Below, piece by piece: positions 1 through 9,192 of a stretch of DNA of 64,000 nucleotides (position 1 is the first letter of the stretch; each line of letters opens with the position of its first letter). The DNA comes from an uncultured Rhizobiaceae group bacterium (GTDB lineage Bacteria > Pseudomonadota > Alphaproteobacteria > Rhizobiales > Rhizobiaceae). The stretch lies in assembly GCA_937958815.1 (NCBI GenBank), contig CALGMR010000020.1, positions 21,466 to 85,465 on the forward strand, in the 5' to 3' direction. The notes beneath the pieces were generated by a model. The model had not been told where the DNA came from and searched no databases. It was given only the letters and a program-made list of their open reading frames with translations. Position numbers and translations under genes: made by a program.

Positions 1-357
1 CTGTTCATCATCTATCTTGGCTTGATTGCTCTTTGGAACTCGATGGAAGAGCCTGCAAAATCTGCGCGCATTGCCGCTGTCGCTATTTTGGTTGGCGCGA
101 TCAATATTCCTATTATAAAATTTTCTGTCGATTGGTTCACCACCTTGCATCAACCCGCCAGTGTGTTGCGAACCGATGGCCCCAAATTGGCGCCCGAGTT
201 TTTATATCCCTTACTGACGATGGGTTTGGCTTTCCTGTTTTTGTTTTTGACCCTGCATTTAATGGCCATGCGCAATGAAATTCTGCGTCGTCAGATCCGC
301 ACCCTTCAGCGAAAAGCGGCACGTGAAATTCGTTCCGCAAACAAGGCAAGCACATGA
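1..357 (+). CDS. ccmC: Heme exporter protein CcmC, C-terminal part (cut by window edge)
   Basis: The reading frame is open from the first base, so the N-terminal half lies outside the window. The visible 118 residues hold two or three hydrophobic membrane segments and a basic, Arg-rich cytoplasmic tail, as in the end of CcmC, the inner-membrane protein that binds heme together with CcmD and hands it to CcmE during cytochrome c maturation. The tryptophan-rich heme-binding segment expected earlier in the protein is not visible here. Identity rests mainly on context: it overlaps a ccmD-sized membrane gene by ATGA, which in turn overlaps the thioredoxin-like ccmG. Translational coupling of all three is likely. 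Confidence 0.85.
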   Translation: MFIIYLGLIALWNSMEEPAKSARIAAVAILVGAINIPIIKFSVDWFTTLHQPASVLRTDGPKLAPEFLYPLLTMGLAFLFLFLTLHLMAMRNEILRRQIRTLQRKAAREIRSANKAST

Positions 358-524
358 GTGAACTGTTCGGGACACAATATTTCGGCTTCATCGCATCTTC
401 TTTTGGTGTAACGCTCATTGTTTTGCTGGGCATGACAATCTGGATTTTGATGACTTATCACGCGCGCCGCAAAGCGCTTGCGAAATTAGAAGCGGCTGGC
501 ATTAAGCGGGCCAACAAAACATGA
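354..524 (+). CDS. ccmD: Heme exporter protein CcmD
   Basis: A 56-residue protein with one central hydrophobic segment (about residues 13-35) followed by a basic tail rich in Arg, Lys and Ala. Its start (ATGA overlap with ccmC at 354-357) and stop (ATGA overlap with ccmG at 521-524) interlock with both neighbours. CcmD is a small membrane protein needed for release of holo-CcmE from the CcmABC complex. It is poorly conserved in sequence, so the call depends on size, single transmembrane topology and position between ccmC and ccmG. Confidence 0.85.
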   Translation: MSELFGTQYFGFIASSFGVTLIVLLGMTIWILMTYHARRKALAKLEAAGIKRANKT

Positions 525-1135
525 GCGACGAAATTGAACCTTCAGCACCATTGAAGCGATCTCCCTTACGTTTGATCGTTGTATTTGCTCCACTGCTTGT
601 TTTTGGAGCGCTGGTTGCCGTATTCTTCGCCCAATTGATGTCCGGCAAAGACACGTCGGAACTGCCTTCAGCGCTTATCGGAAAACAAGTGCCGCAGTTT
701 GAATTGCCTGCATTGCCTGAGCTGAAAACCGCGGGACAACAAGTTCCAGGGCTTAAATCCGAAGACTTTAAAGGCAAGGTTACACTAATAAATATCTTTG
801 CATCATGGTGCGCACCGTGCCGTGCTGAACATCCCGTTCTTATGTCGTTGTCGAACAACCCTGACCTCACCATCTTTGGCATCAACTACAAAGATGTTGA
901 CGAGAATGCGTTGCGCTTTCTGGGCGCGTTGGGAAACCCATATGACCGTGTTGGCACTGATCAAAAAGGACGAACAGCAATTGATTGGGGGTTTTACGGC
1001 GTGCCCGAAACTTTGCTTGTTGGACCAGATGGTATCATCCGGTTCAAAATCGTTGGCCCCATCAGCGCTCAGAAATTCGATGAACTCAAAATCGAAATCG
1101 ACAAACTTATGAAAGAGCAAACCGCCAACTCGTAA
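521..1135 (+). CDS. ccmG: Thiol:disulfide interchange protein CcmG/DsbE
   Basis: This 204-residue protein has one N-terminal membrane anchor (about residues 17-41) and a periplasmic thioredoxin-like domain with the active-site motif WCAPC at residues 96-100. CcmG reduces the CXXCH cysteines of apocytochromes c before heme attachment. The length matches the family. The later segment with the cis-proline loop (GVPETLLV) is also present. It is the last gene of the visible ccm operon; the next gene is on the opposite strand and convergent. Confidence 0.93.
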   Translation: MSDEIEPSAPLKRSPLRLIVVFAPLLVFGALVAVFFAQLMSGKDTSELPSALIGKQVPQFELPALPELKTAGQQVPGLKSEDFKGKVTLINIFASWCAPCRAEHPVLMSLSNNPDLTIFGINYKDVDENALRFLGALGNPYDRVGTDQKGRTAIDWGFYGVPETLLVGPDGIIRFKIVGPISAQKFDELKIEIDKLMKEQTANS

Positions 1136-1175
1136 AGGTCAAGTCTCAAAAGATGTGAGAATGTCTATGGCGCAG

Positions 1176-1832
1176 CTATTCTTCTTCCAAAGCATGTCTT
1201 TGCATCATGGGCGTTTGGCTCAACACAAATGCCATCGACAATCCCGTCATGCCCCAGAGTTTAAAGCCGACCCAAAAACCTTCTGAGAAATTGCGCCACA
1301 CAATTTCGTTGACCACAGCCAGAAACAAAAAGAACAACCCCCAGCGAAACGTCAGAATACGCCAACCTTCATCATCCATGCTGAAGGCCGAATCCATAAT
1401 GATTTTCAAAAGACTCTTTCCGAAATACAAACCTCCCAATAGAGCCACACCAAACAACGTGTTGATGATGGTTGGCTTCATTTTGATGAATGTCTCATTT
1501 TCAAAGTAAAGCGTAAGCCCACCAAAAATGGTGACGATGACGAGTGTCACTAAGGGCATGGCAGGCAAGGTGCGCGTATAAAACCAAGAAATTCCGATGG
1601 CGATCGGCGTGGCAATCATAATGACAGCAGTCGCCAAAAAGAGCGGCTTGCTCAAAACACCTGTAATGCCTAACGCCTCTACAAAACGATCTCCAAAATT
1701 GAAGGCAATAACAAACAAAACAATAGGACCGAGTTCCAAAGCTGTTTTCATTGCGGGCGAAATCTTCGCTTTGTCGGATGTATTTTGCAAAGAGCTTCCC
1801 AGTCCAAGTTTTGGCATCAACGGATGTTGCAC
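1176..1832 (-). CDS. ispZ: Inner membrane septation protein A (YciB/IspZ family)
   Basis: A 218-residue integral membrane protein with about five or six hydrophobic helices, matching the septation protein A family (YciB, also called IspZ) in length and in conserved features such as the LGPIVLFVIAF segment near residue 32 and the F-RWGLFFLFLAVVNE region near residue 165. In enterobacteria YciB affects cell envelope synthesis and division; the biochemical role is not settled. The gene is divergent from acnA. In many rhizobia ftsY lies just upstream of it; here ftsY is not adjacent. The first Met is used; the next Met is at residue 6 (MPKLG). Confidence 0.9.
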   Translation of the reverse strand: MQHPLMPKLGLGSSLQNTSDKAKISPAMKTALELGPIVLFVIAFNFGDRFVEALGITGVLSKPLFLATAVIMIATPIAIGISWFYTRTLPAMPLVTLVIVTIFGGLTLYFENETFIKMKPTIINTLFGVALLGGLYFGKSLLKIIMDSAFSMDDEGWRILTFRWGLFFLFLAVVNEIVWRNFSEGFWVGFKLWGMTGLSMAFVLSQTPMMQRHALEEE

Positions 1833-1997
1833 ATGAGGTTATTTCCTAGCAGCCTATTACAGGGGTTCATACTAAATTGAAATGAACAATTGCCGTTTGC
1901 GCAAATCTATTCTTCACCAAACTGGACGCTACATCTAGGTTTTGCATATACTGCGACATATTTAAGAGACCGATATCTATCATAGGAGTTCACGCAC

Positions 1998-4688
1998 ATG
2001 GCCCAATCTCTCGACAGCTTTAAATGTAGGAAAACCCTTACCGTGAATGGCAAAGACTACATCTATTTTAGCTTGGTAGAAGCTGAAAAGAATGGTCTCA
2101 CCGGCGTGTCCAAATTGCCATATTCCCTCAAAGTACTGCTGGAAAACCTATTGCGTTTTGAAGATGGTCGTTCCGTGAAGGCAGATGACATAAAGGCTAT
2201 CGCTGAATGGATCGACAATAAAGGGTCTGCCGGTCAAGAAATTGCTTATCGCCCTGCCCGCGTGTTGATGCAGGATTTTACTGGCGTGCCAGCTGTTGTC
2301 GACTTAGCAGCAATGCGAGATGCCACATCTAAACTTGGTGGAGACACGGCGACCATCAACCCGCAAGTGCCCGTTGATCTCGTGATTGATCACTCTGTGA
2401 TGGTAGATCATTTCGGCAATGCACGCGCCTTCGAATTAAACGTTGATCGAGAATATGAACGCAATGGAGAGCGTTACACATTTTTAAAATGGGGCCAGCA
2501 AGCGTTTGAAAACTTCCGCGTTGTTCCCCCAGGAACCGGCATCTGTCATCAGGTGAATCTGGAATATTTGGCTCAAACGGTTTGGACTAAGGAAGAAAAT
2601 GGCGAAACCATTGCCTACCCCGACACGCTTGTGGGCACGGATTCTCACACAACAATGGTCAACGGACTGTCTGTTCTTGGTTGGGGTGTGGGTGGCATTG
2701 AGGCGGAAGCTGCAATGCTCGGCCAACCTGTCACGATGTTGATTCCTGAAGTGGTTGGGTTTCGTCTTGAAGGCACAATGGCAGAAGGCATTACCGCGAC
2801 GGACCTTGTTCTTATCATTGTGCAAATGTTGCGCGAACGCGGTGTTGTCGGAAAGTTTGTTGAATTCTATGGCCCTGGCCTCAACAACCTCACACTGGAA
2901 GATCAAGCAACAATCGCAAACATGGCACCTGAATATGGAGCCACATGTGGCTTCTTCCCAATTGACAAAGATACAATCAGCTATCTGGATGCAACTGGCC
3001 GGGAAGATGACCGTATTGCTTTGGTTGAAGAATATGCCAAAGCCCAAGGCATGTGGCGTGATGAAACTGTGGCCGACCCGGAATTCACCGACACTCTTGA
3101 ACTAAACCTCGCCGACGTTGTGCCCTCCATCTCCGGCCCAAAACGTCCACAAGACCGTGTGGCACTTGCTGGGGCAGACAAAGCTTTTGTTGACACTATG
3201 AAGAATGAGTTTAGCAAAACATCACGTGGCGATCGTGTGAAAGTGGCCAATCAAAATTTTGATCTGGGCAATGGTGACGTGGTCGTGGCTGCGATCACAT
3301 CTTGTACAAACACCTCCAACCCATCTGTTTTGATAGCCGCTGGTTTGGTTGCTCGAAATGCACGTGCAAAAGGTTTGACCGTCAAACCTTGGGTAAAGAC
3401 ATCTTTCGCGCCCGGCTCACAAGTTGTGACAGACTATCTGAATAAAGCCGATCTTTCCAAAGAGCTGGACGCGATGGGGTTCAACCTCGTTGGTTATGGC
3501 TGCACAACCTGTATTGGCAACTCTGGTCCTCTACAGGAAGATATTTCCAACACCATTCATGAAAATGATTTGGTGGCATGTTCTGTTCTTTCAGGAAATC
3601 GCAATTTTGAAGGGCGGATTTCTCCGGATGTCCGCGCCAACTATTTGGCGTCTCCACCTTTGGTTGTGGCTTATGCAATTGCGGGCTCTCTCTATATAGA
3701 TGTTGCCAAAGACTCCCTGGGCAAAGACCAAAATGGCAATGACGTCTTCTTGAAAAACATTTGGCCTTCAAGCGCTGAGATCGCAGAAATTATGCGCGAA
3801 ACAATCAACGAAGATATGTTCAAAACGCGTTATGGCGATGTGTTCAATGGCGATGCTGCATGGAAGAGTATTGATGCTGGAGAGGGTGACACTTACGGCT
3901 GGGACTCATCGTCCACCTATGTTCAAAACCCGCCATATTTTGAAGGCATGACCATGGAACCTGACGTCGTGCAAGATATAAAAGGCGCACGTGTTCTTTC
4001 GCTCTTCAAAGATTCCATCACCACCGATCACATTTCGCCAGCTGGTGGCATCGCGGGCAACAGCCCGGCTGGAGACTACCTACGCAGCCATCAAGTGCGT
4101 CCTGTTGAGTTCAACTCCTACGGGTCTCGTCGCGGCAACCATGATGTGATGATGCGCGGCACATTCGCCAATATTCGCATTAAAAACCAGATGCTCGACA
4201 ATGTAGAAGGTGGTTATTCCAAACATTATCCTTCTGGCGAGCAAGGCGCGATGTTTGACGTGGCCATGCGTTACAAAGATGAAGGTGTTCCGCTGGTAAT
4301 TTTTGCAGGCAAGGAATACGGCTCTGGCTCATCACGGGATTGGGCGGCAAAAGGCACACGCTTGCTTGGTGTCCGTGCCGTAATAGCAGAAAGCTTTGAG
4401 CGCATTCACCGTTCCAACCTTGTGGGCATGGGTGTTCTGCCGCTCGTCTTCACCAATGGAGATTCATGGGAAGGTCTGGATCTTAAAGGCAACGAAAAAG
4501 TTTCCATTTCTGGCCTCGGCAGCCTGACACCACGTCAGGAGATGCAGGCCATGATCGAGATGGAAGATGGGTCAACAAAAGAGATCACATTGCTCTCCCG
4601 CATCGATACGGAAGACGAATTGGATTATTTCAACAATGGTGGAATTCTTCACTATGTGCTGCGCAATCTAAACAGCCAAGCCGCTTAA
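1998..4688 (+). CDS. acnA: Aconitate hydratase A
   Basis: An 896-residue aconitase of the AcnA/IRP1 type that interconverts citrate and isocitrate in the TCA cycle. The three [4Fe-4S] ligands are visible as Cys436 (motif [10 protein letters not shown]) and Cys502 and Cys505 (motif GCTTC), essentially the spacing of E. coli AcnA. The C-terminal swivel domain with the [16 protein letters not shown] substrate-binding motif is intact. The start is supported by a GGAG sequence at about 1984-1987. It stands alone, followed by a strong terminator. The neighbouring DUF1223 gene is a common partner in rhizobia. Confidence 0.97.
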   Translation: MAQSLDSFKCRKTLTVNGKDYIYFSLVEAEKNGLTGVSKLPYSLKVLLENLLRFEDGRSVKADDIKAIAEWIDNKGSAGQEIAYRPARVLMQDFTGVPAVVDLAAMRDATSKLGGDTATINPQVPVDLVIDHSVMVDHFGNARAFELNVDREYERNGERYTFLKWGQQAFENFRVVPPGTGICHQVNLEYLAQTVWTKEENGETIAYPDTLVGTDSHTTMVNGLSVLGWGVGGIEAEAAMLGQPVTMLIPEVVGFRLEGTMAEGITATDLVLIIVQMLRERGVVGKFVEFYGPGLNNLTLEDQATIANMAPEYGATCGFFPIDKDTISYLDATGREDDRIALVEEYAKAQGMWRDETVADPEFTDTLELNLADVVPSISGPKRPQDRVALAGADKAFVDTMKNEFSKTSRGDRVKVANQNFDLGNGDVVVAAITSCTNTSNPSVLIAAGLVARNARAKGLTVKPWVKTSFAPGSQVVTDYLNKADLSKELDAMGFNLVGYGCTTCIGNSGPLQEDISNTIHENDLVACSVLSGNRNFEGRISPDVRANYLASPPLVVAYAIAGSLYIDVAKDSLGKDQNGNDVFLKNIWPSSAEIAEIMRETINEDMFKTRYGDVFNGDAAWKSIDAGEGDTYGWDSSSTYVQNPPYFEGMTMEPDVVQDIKGARVLSLFKDSITTDHISPAGGIAGNSPAGDYLRSHQVRPVEFNSYGSRRGNHDVMMRGTFANIRIKNQMLDNVEGGYSKHYPSGEQGAMFDVAMRYKDEGVPLVIFAGKEYGSGSSRDWAAKGTRLLGVRAVIAESFERIHRSNLVGMGVLPLVFTNGDSWEGLDLKGNEKVSISGLGSLTPRQEMQAMIEMEDGSTKEITLLSRIDTEDELDYFNNGGILHYVLRNLNSQAA

Positions 4689-4711
4689 GCAGCACTTCAT
4701 ATTTGGCCATC

Positions 4712-4746
4712 AAAGGCTTCAATCATTTGATTGAAGCCTTTTTTAT
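4712..4746 (+). terminator. Rho-independent terminator of acnA
   Basis: A nearly perfect inverted repeat (arms 4712-4725 and 4728-4741, closing with GGCTTCAA/TTGAAGCC) runs into a T-rich tail. It lies 24 bases past the acnA stop. Confidence 0.9.
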
Positions 4747-4841
4747 TGAGTTGTTCAAAATCAGTGTGACACAGAAGTGAGTTGCATGTGAGCGGTCATA
4801 TCATCATTGTGCAATCACACGCATAATCTGGGCATAAGAAT

Positions 4842-5627
4842 ATGAAAAATTCTTCTGAAGGTTGGAATTTCGGCACAAAATTAAAGATTGCCGCGTCTGC
4901 ATTTGTTGTTATGGGCACCATGCTCGCAACGCAAAGCACGTCTCATGCTGAAGGCAAACAGCCGATTGCTGTTGTGGAAATGTTTACGTCCCAAGGCTGT
5001 TCATCTTGTCCACCCGCTGACAAGGTTGTCAGTGACTATGCCAAAAAGAACAATGTGCTCGCTCTGTCCATCCATGTGGATTATTGGAACTACTTGGGTT
5101 GGAAAGACACATTTTCAAAAGCAGAGTTTTCACAGCGCCAACAACTCTATGCAATCTCATTTGCCCGCCGCGGCGTTTACACCCCGCAAGCTGTCGTGAA
5201 TGGCCGCACTCATGTGGTTGGATCAAACGGTTCTGAAATCACCAAACTGGTGGATCAATACACGTCCAGCAACAAGGGTTTGTATGTCCCAATCAAAACA
5301 TCTTTGTCCGGCGATTCAGTCAACATTAAAACCGGTGCAGATGCAGGGAATGCAACGCTTCACATCATCTATTTTGATAAAGAGAAACGCGTGAAAATCA
5401 AAAGAGGCGAAAACGCTGGGAAAACGATTTCCTATCATAACGTGGTGCGCGACATCGTTACGCTTGGAATGATGAAACAAGGCAAGCTCGATATCACTGT
5501 GCCTTTGTCAGAAATCCAAAGCTATGGCACAGATGCCTATGTCATTATCCTGCAGAAGACGGCTAAAACCGGAACTCCAGGTGCAATCATTGGTGCGACA
5601 GTTATGGAAAGCCAGAACAACTCTTAA
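4842..5627 (+). CDS. Secreted DUF1223 thioredoxin-like protein
   Basis: A 261-residue protein with an N-terminal signal peptide (hydrophobic segment about residues 14-29, likely cleaved after SHA near residue 36). Just after it comes the family motif VEMFTSQGCSSCPPAD with a CxxC pair at Cys53 and Cys56, then a WNYLGWKD block. DUF1223 proteins are predicted thioredoxin-fold proteins of unknown function, probably periplasmic. The family signature, length and neighbourhood next to acnA all fit. No partner such as a DsbD-type reductase is adjacent, so the redox role is inferred from the CxxC motif only. Confidence 0.9.
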   Translation: MKNSSEGWNFGTKLKIAASAFVVMGTMLATQSTSHAEGKQPIAVVEMFTSQGCSSCPPADKVVSDYAKKNNVLALSIHVDYWNYLGWKDTFSKAEFSQRQQLYAISFARRGVYTPQAVVNGRTHVVGSNGSEITKLVDQYTSSNKGLYVPIKTSLSGDSVNIKTGADAGNATLHIIYFDKEKRVKIKRGENAGKTISYHNVVRDIVTLGMMKQGKLDITVPLSEIQSYGTDAYVIILQKTAKTGTPGAIIGATVMESQNNS

Positions 5628-5635
5628 ACAGTGCT

Positions 5636-5683
5636 CGACAAAAGAAAGAAGGCCGACCGCTCTTCTCAAACGACCGACCTTCT
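5636..5683 (-). terminator. Minus-strand Rho-independent terminator
   Basis: Hairpin arms at 5683-5671 and 5659-5647 pair along 13 positions when G-U pairs are allowed on the minus-strand RNA, followed by the U-rich run TTCTTTTGTC. No protein gene on the minus strand reads into it, which is the main argument for a small RNA here. It does not work as a plus-strand terminator for the DUF1223 gene. Confidence 0.6.
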
Positions 5684-5745
5684 AATATGTGCACTATCTC
5701 CGGGGAAGAGAAAGTCCCGCAGCTTCGCACTGAAGCACAGGTCCC
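5636..5745 (-). ncRNA. Candidate small RNA, about 105-110 nt
   Basis: On the minus strand a TATAAT hexamer (5755-5750) is followed at the right distance by about 105 nt of non-coding sequence with small hairpins (GCTTC/GAAGC stem at about 5722-5736; CGGG/CCCG stem around a pyrimidine-rich loop at 5701-5719). It ends in a 13-bp stem (arms 5683-5671 and 5659-5647, three G-U pairs, 11-base loop) with tail TTCTTTTG. The stem pairs completely only on the minus strand: on the plus strand the three wobble positions become A-C mismatches. No good -35 hexamer is visible, so the promoter may need an activator. The family is not identified; an alphaproteobacterial trans-acting sRNA is my inference. Confidence 0.5.
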
Positions 5746-5749
5746 GTTG

Positions 5750-5755
5750 ATTATA
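5750..5755 (-). promoter_or_regulatory. -10 hexamer TATAAT of the candidate sRNA
   Basis: Perfect consensus -10 on the minus strand. The region 16-18 bases upstream (about 5772-5779) does not resemble TTGACA. It does sit inside a GTTCA/TGAAC-flanked C-rich element (about 5770-5802) that could be an activator site. Confidence 0.4.
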
Positions 5756-6088
5756 CGCTTTGTTTTAATGGTTCATCCCAGGGGGGCTGGGGGGCTGTGA
5801 ACAGGACAAACGATCAAAACAAATTGCCGGGGCAACGTCTTCCAATCTAACGTCAAGTTTGTTGGAAACAGGGTTATGGTGTGGCAAAAATATGGCCGAA
5901 GCTCCAAATCGGTAAACACCTGTTTCACAATATTTCAGCTGGTGATCGCAAATTAGCTATATATCACAATAACTTACGTAACGTTAGTTTTTGCGCAGCA
6001 GTTTTCAAACCCGTCTGTTTCCTCTTGAATGCTATAGGTTTTAGACCCAAACTGATGCAACGAACACAAACTCTTTCGTGGTAATATT
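5756..6088. other. Gene-free intergenic stretch
   Basis: No convincing protein gene. It contains two runs of six G separated by CT on the plus strand (5789-5803), flanked by GTTCA and TGAAC, and an AACGTTAG element near 5979-5986. An open frame at 5881-6084 has no homology I recognise, no ribosome binding site and ends four bases before the next gene, so I do not call it. The last part must carry the promoter of the DUF2794 gene but no clear hexamers stand out. Confidence 0.5.
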
Positions 6089-6508
6089 TTGGCTCAAAAC
6101 GCATCTAAAAACAGATCGGCCGATCTCATTAATTTGGCGGCTCGCAAGCCCCTTGCCAGTTCAGGAATTGCCAATTCAGTGGTGGCATCAACCGGCAACC
6201 CCCTTAAACCTTCTCAGATCAGCTTTGATCGACAAGAACTCTCAGAAATTTTGAGGATTTACGGTTTCAAAGTCGCTGATGGGGAATGGCGCGACTATGC
6301 AATCGATCACTTAAAAGACCGAGCCGTATTTTCGGTTTATCGACAGGCCCACGAAGCACCATTGTATAGAATTGAAAAAGAACCAAAACTGGCACGTCGT
6401 CAGGGAGCCTATTCCATCATTGATTCCAACAAACGTATCCTCAAACGCGGCCAAGATCTTACCCAAGTGCTGAAACTCTTTGAAAAGCAATTGAAGCTGG
6501 TGGAATAG
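6089..6508 (+). CDS. DUF2794 family protein
   Basis: A 139-residue cytosolic protein matching DUF2794, a family restricted to alphaproteobacteria. The hallmark is the FDRQEL...IYG...GEWRDYAIDHL block (about residues 46-75) and the PLYRIEK...RRQGAYSIID block. Function unknown. TTG is the only plausible start: upstream codons in frame give no start and no internal Met exists, so the exact N-terminus is uncertain and the first 40 residues are low-complexity. It lies 27 bases upstream of trmD and may be co-transcribed with it. Confidence 0.85.
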   Translation: MAQNASKNRSADLINLAARKPLASSGIANSVVASTGNPLKPSQISFDRQELSEILRIYGFKVADGEWRDYAIDHLKDRAVFSVYRQAHEAPLYRIEKEPKLARRQGAYSIIDSNKRILKRGQDLTQVLKLFEKQLKLVE

Positions 6509-6535
6509 AACCCTTTTATCTATAGGGCTGTGTGT

Positions 6536-7243
6536 ATGACCTTCAGCGCTTCAATCATCACGCTTTATCCAGACATGTTTCCAGGCTCCCTTGGCCAGTC
6601 TCTTGCTGGCAGAGCCCTGGAGCGTGGTGATTGGTCATGTGAAGCAATCCCCCTGAGGGACTTTGGCGACGGCAAACACGCCAATGTGGATGACACTCCT
6701 GCAGGCGGTGGCGCAGGCATGGTGTTGCGCGCAGACGTTTTGAGCCAAGCCATTGATTCAGTCATCCAGCCTGAAGACACACGCCCCCGCTTGCTCATGT
6801 CTCCCCGCGGCAAACCGCTGACACAAAAGCGCGTACGTGAGTTTGCGGCAGGCGACGGTGTTGTCATTGTCTGCGGACGGTTTGAGGGTGTCGACCAGCG
6901 CGTGATTGATGCACGCAATCTGGAAGAAGTCTCTATTGGTGACTACATTCTTTCAGGAGGTGAGGTGGCTGCCACTGTTCTGCTGGACGCAATTGTGCGT
7001 CTCTTGCCTGGTGTGATGGGCAATGATGCTTCCGGCACCCATGAAAGTTTTGAAAACGATCTTTTGGAACATCCTCATTATACACGACCCGCTGTTTGGG
7101 AAGGTCAAACAATTCCCGAAGTGCTGACATCTGGCAATCACAAGAAAATTGCTGAGTGGCAACAGGAACAATCGGAAGCTCTGACCAAATCGCGCAGGCC
7201 TGATTTGATGGCCAAAAGACAGAAAACCCTAGACAAAGACTGA
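6536..7243 (+). CDS. trmD: tRNA (guanine-N1-)-methyltransferase TrmD
   Basis: A 235-residue SPOUT-class enzyme that makes m1G37 in tRNAs reading CNN codons, preventing +1 frameshifts. Conserved features include the [10 protein letters not shown] start, [12 protein letters not shown] near residue 55, the knot segment [14 protein letters not shown] and [14 protein letters not shown] at 6536 is chosen over the GTG at 6530 because AGGG at 6524-6527 lies 8 bases upstream of the ATG. It precedes rplS by 215 bases, as in many bacteria, though rimM and rpsP are not next to it. Confidence 0.96.
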   Translation: MTFSASIITLYPDMFPGSLGQSLAGRALERGDWSCEAIPLRDFGDGKHANVDDTPAGGGAGMVLRADVLSQAIDSVIQPEDTRPRLLMSPRGKPLTQKRVREFAAGDGVVIVCGRFEGVDQRVIDARNLEEVSIGDYILSGGEVAATVLLDAIVRLLPGVMGNDASGTHESFENDLLEHPHYTRPAVWEGQTIPEVLTSGNHKKIAEWQQEQSEALTKSRRPDLMAKRQKTLDKD

Positions 7244-7458
7244 CTTCTGGCCTAAAGCACCCTCGATTTTCGGAAAAACCGAATTGACGGGTGAATTCGC
7301 CTTGGTTCTTCGCATCAGCGGAAACCATCCGGCGGCTGGCAAAACTTTTGTTTTGTAACAGCGTTCGGATCAGGCGCTCTGGCTTGCTTATAAACAAAAC
7401 AGCGTTTGTTAAATCCTTGAAAATATAGGGGCGGCAGCGTGATGAAAAGGTAAATACG

Positions 7459-7992
7459 ATGAATATCATTGAGCAACTCGAAGCCGAGCAAGCCGCTTCT
7501 ATTGAAGCAAAACGCGAAATCCCAGCATTCTCTCCAGGTGACACGGTGCGTGTTCTTGTGCGTGTGACTGAAGGCAGCCGTACACGTGTACAGGCCTATG
7601 AAGGCGTTTGTATCTCTCGCAAAGGTGGCGGCATCAACGAGAGCTTCACAGTTCGCAAAATTTCTTACGGTGAAGGCGTGGAACGTGTGTTCCCGATCTA
7701 CTCACCACTTGTTGAAGGTGTGGAAGTGATCCGCCGCGGTAAAGTCCGTCGTGCGAAACTTTACTATCTTCGCGGTCGTCGCGGTAAATCTGCGCGTATT
7801 GTCGAAAACACGGGCGTTCGTTCCAAGAAACTTAATGAAGCAGAACGCGCAGCGTTTCTTGCTGAAAAGCAGCGCATCGAAGCTGAAAAAATTGCGGCCG
7901 CTGAAGCGCTTGCAGTTGAAAAAGCCGCCGAAGATGCAGCTGCAGCAAAGGCCGCTGAAGAAGCAGCTGCTGCTGAGGGTTCTGCTGAATAA
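7459..7992 (+). CDS. rplS: 50S ribosomal protein L19 with long C-terminal tail
   Basis: Residues 1 to about 118 are a normal L19, which sits at the 30S/50S interface near helix 14 contacts; the [20 protein letters not shown] and [13 protein letters not shown] signatures are clear. Residues 119-177 form an Ala/Glu/Lys-rich extension predicted to be helical or disordered, a feature seen in several rhizobial L19 proteins but not in E. coli (115 residues). AAAGG at about 7446 precedes the start. A strong terminator follows. Confidence 0.97.
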   Translation: MNIIEQLEAEQAASIEAKREIPAFSPGDTVRVLVRVTEGSRTRVQAYEGVCISRKGGGINESFTVRKISYGEGVERVFPIYSPLVEGVEVIRRGKVRRAKLYYLRGRRGKSARIVENTGVRSKKLNEAERAAFLAEKQRIEAEKIAAAEALAVEKAAEDAAAAKAAEEAAAAEGSAE

Positions 7993-8017
7993 GCAACGTA
8001 TTCAAATTTTGAATTGG

Positions 8018-8056
8018 AAAGGGCGTAGATCACATCGATCTGCGCCCTTTTTGTTT
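8018..8056 (+). terminator. Rho-independent terminator of rplS
   Basis: Stem AAAGGGCGTAGATC (8018-8031) pairs with GATCTGCGCCCTTT (8037-8050) with one wobble, then TTGTTTCG. It separates rplS from the convergent M23 peptidase gene and may work weakly in the other direction. Confidence 0.9.
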
Positions 8057-8061
8057 CGTTT

Positions 8062-9069
8062 CTAAAACCGAATTTCAATTCCGTCTTTTTGAAATTCCAC
8101 TTCGCCTGCGCGTATGAGCTTTACAGACCCTAGGTAAGTCTTTCCCGCTTTGCCCGGAATCTTGCGCCCGGCAAAGGCCGTGTATGTGGCTTGGTGTTTG
8201 GTCAAGGGTTTGCCTTGGCTTGCAGCATAGACACCGTCTTCACTCCGAACTTCCAACAACACTTCATCACCTTTCTTGAGGTTGATGAATTTTGCATAAA
8301 ACACCAGAGGTGTATTCGTTGTCGGGGGAACCACTTCATTTCTGAGCAGTGTTTTGCCATTCACGGGTCCATTGGCAAAACCGGCATCGATCAACGGTTG
8401 ATTGCGTGAAACAATGTCGCTCCATGCGGTTTTTGAAAATAGGTTGTCGAGTGACCGTCCCGCGCATCCATCCCCCAATTTCGAATTGGTCAACAAGTCG
8501 CGCACCTGACCATCTTTACGAACAGTGACGTGCACATGGGGAAATTGGGTTGAACCTGAAAGACCAACTTGCCCGATTTTTTGTCCCCTGTGGATCGTGT
8601 CGCCTGATTTCACGTTCACACTGCCATTTTTCATATGGCAAATCTGCGATGACCAACCTTTATATCCAGCACTGCTGTGATCAATCACAACACCATTGCC
8701 GCATTCTGCACCTTTGACGGCTGCAAAATCAGCTTTTGTTTCGACCAATTTGTCTGCAACACCATCACGAACACGCAAAACAATGCCATCTGCCATCGCC
8801 AAGACATTAACGCCTCGGTTCATTTCTTGAAAACTGCGGACGCGAATATCTGTTCCCTTGTGACCGTCATACGTCGCCTGTCCGCACATGGGGTCCAATC
8901 GACCTGTGGTCGGGTCAAGATCAGTTAGATTTTGCACAAAGCACTCTGGCCCGTTCACACAATCCAAAGGTGCAGAAAACTGAGGCAGCTCCTGCGCGTA
9001 GGTCACACCGCCCAAAATTTGGCCAATGAACATTGCGCCAAGTGCGGTGGTTGCAAACCAGAATTTCAT
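8062..9069 (-). CDS. Secreted M23-family (LytM-type) peptidase
   Basis: A 335-residue protein with a signal peptide (cleavage probably after YAQ or TYA near residues 25-26). The M23 metal ligands are visible as His70-x3-Asp74 (HKGTD) and His178-x-His180 (HVH), with His145 as the likely catalytic His. Such enzymes cleave peptidoglycan cross-bridges or, when regulatory, activate amidases. After the catalytic domain comes a roughly 110-residue region of unknown function. The Met at 9069 is chosen because it begins the signal peptide; an upstream in-frame start would overlap the leuB leader region and add a non-signal extension. Confidence 0.87.
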   Translation of the reverse strand: MKFWFATTALGAMFIGQILGGVTYAQELPQFSAPLDCVNGPECFVQNLTDLDPTTGRLDPMCGQATYDGHKGTDIRVRSFQEMNRGVNVLAMADGIVLRVRDGVADKLVETKADFAAVKGAECGNGVVIDHSSAGYKGWSSQICHMKNGSVNVKSGDTIHRGQKIGQVGLSGSTQFPHVHVTVRKDGQVRDLLTNSKLGDGCAGRSLDNLFSKTAWSDIVSRNQPLIDAGFANGPVNGKTLLRNEVVPPTTNTPLVFYAKFINLKKGDEVLLEVRSEDGVYAASQGKPLTKHQATYTAFAGRKIPGKAGKTYLGSVKLIRAGEVEFQKDGIEIRF

Positions 9070-9192
9070 ATCAATGCCTTTGTTTGATAGCCCTTTTGCT
9101 TGAAAACAAGCGGCCTTCGTTTTAAGCCTCTGCAGACATTCTTGCCTGCTGAACTCTCTTGTCATAGCAGGCCATCAAGACAGGACAAAATA

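Noticed and set aside
5640..5745. 6S RNA, SRP RNA or tmRNA in the gap after the DUF1223 gene
   Set aside because: None of the conserved landmarks (SRP GNRA/asymmetric loop, tmRNA tRNA-like ends, 6S closing stem with central bubble) could be found; kept as an unnamed sRNA candidate.
5881..6084. Plus-strand open frame of 67 codons upstream of the DUF2794 gene
   Set aside because: Starts with GTG, lacks a ribosome binding site, has no recognisable domain and unusual composition; more likely leader sequence.
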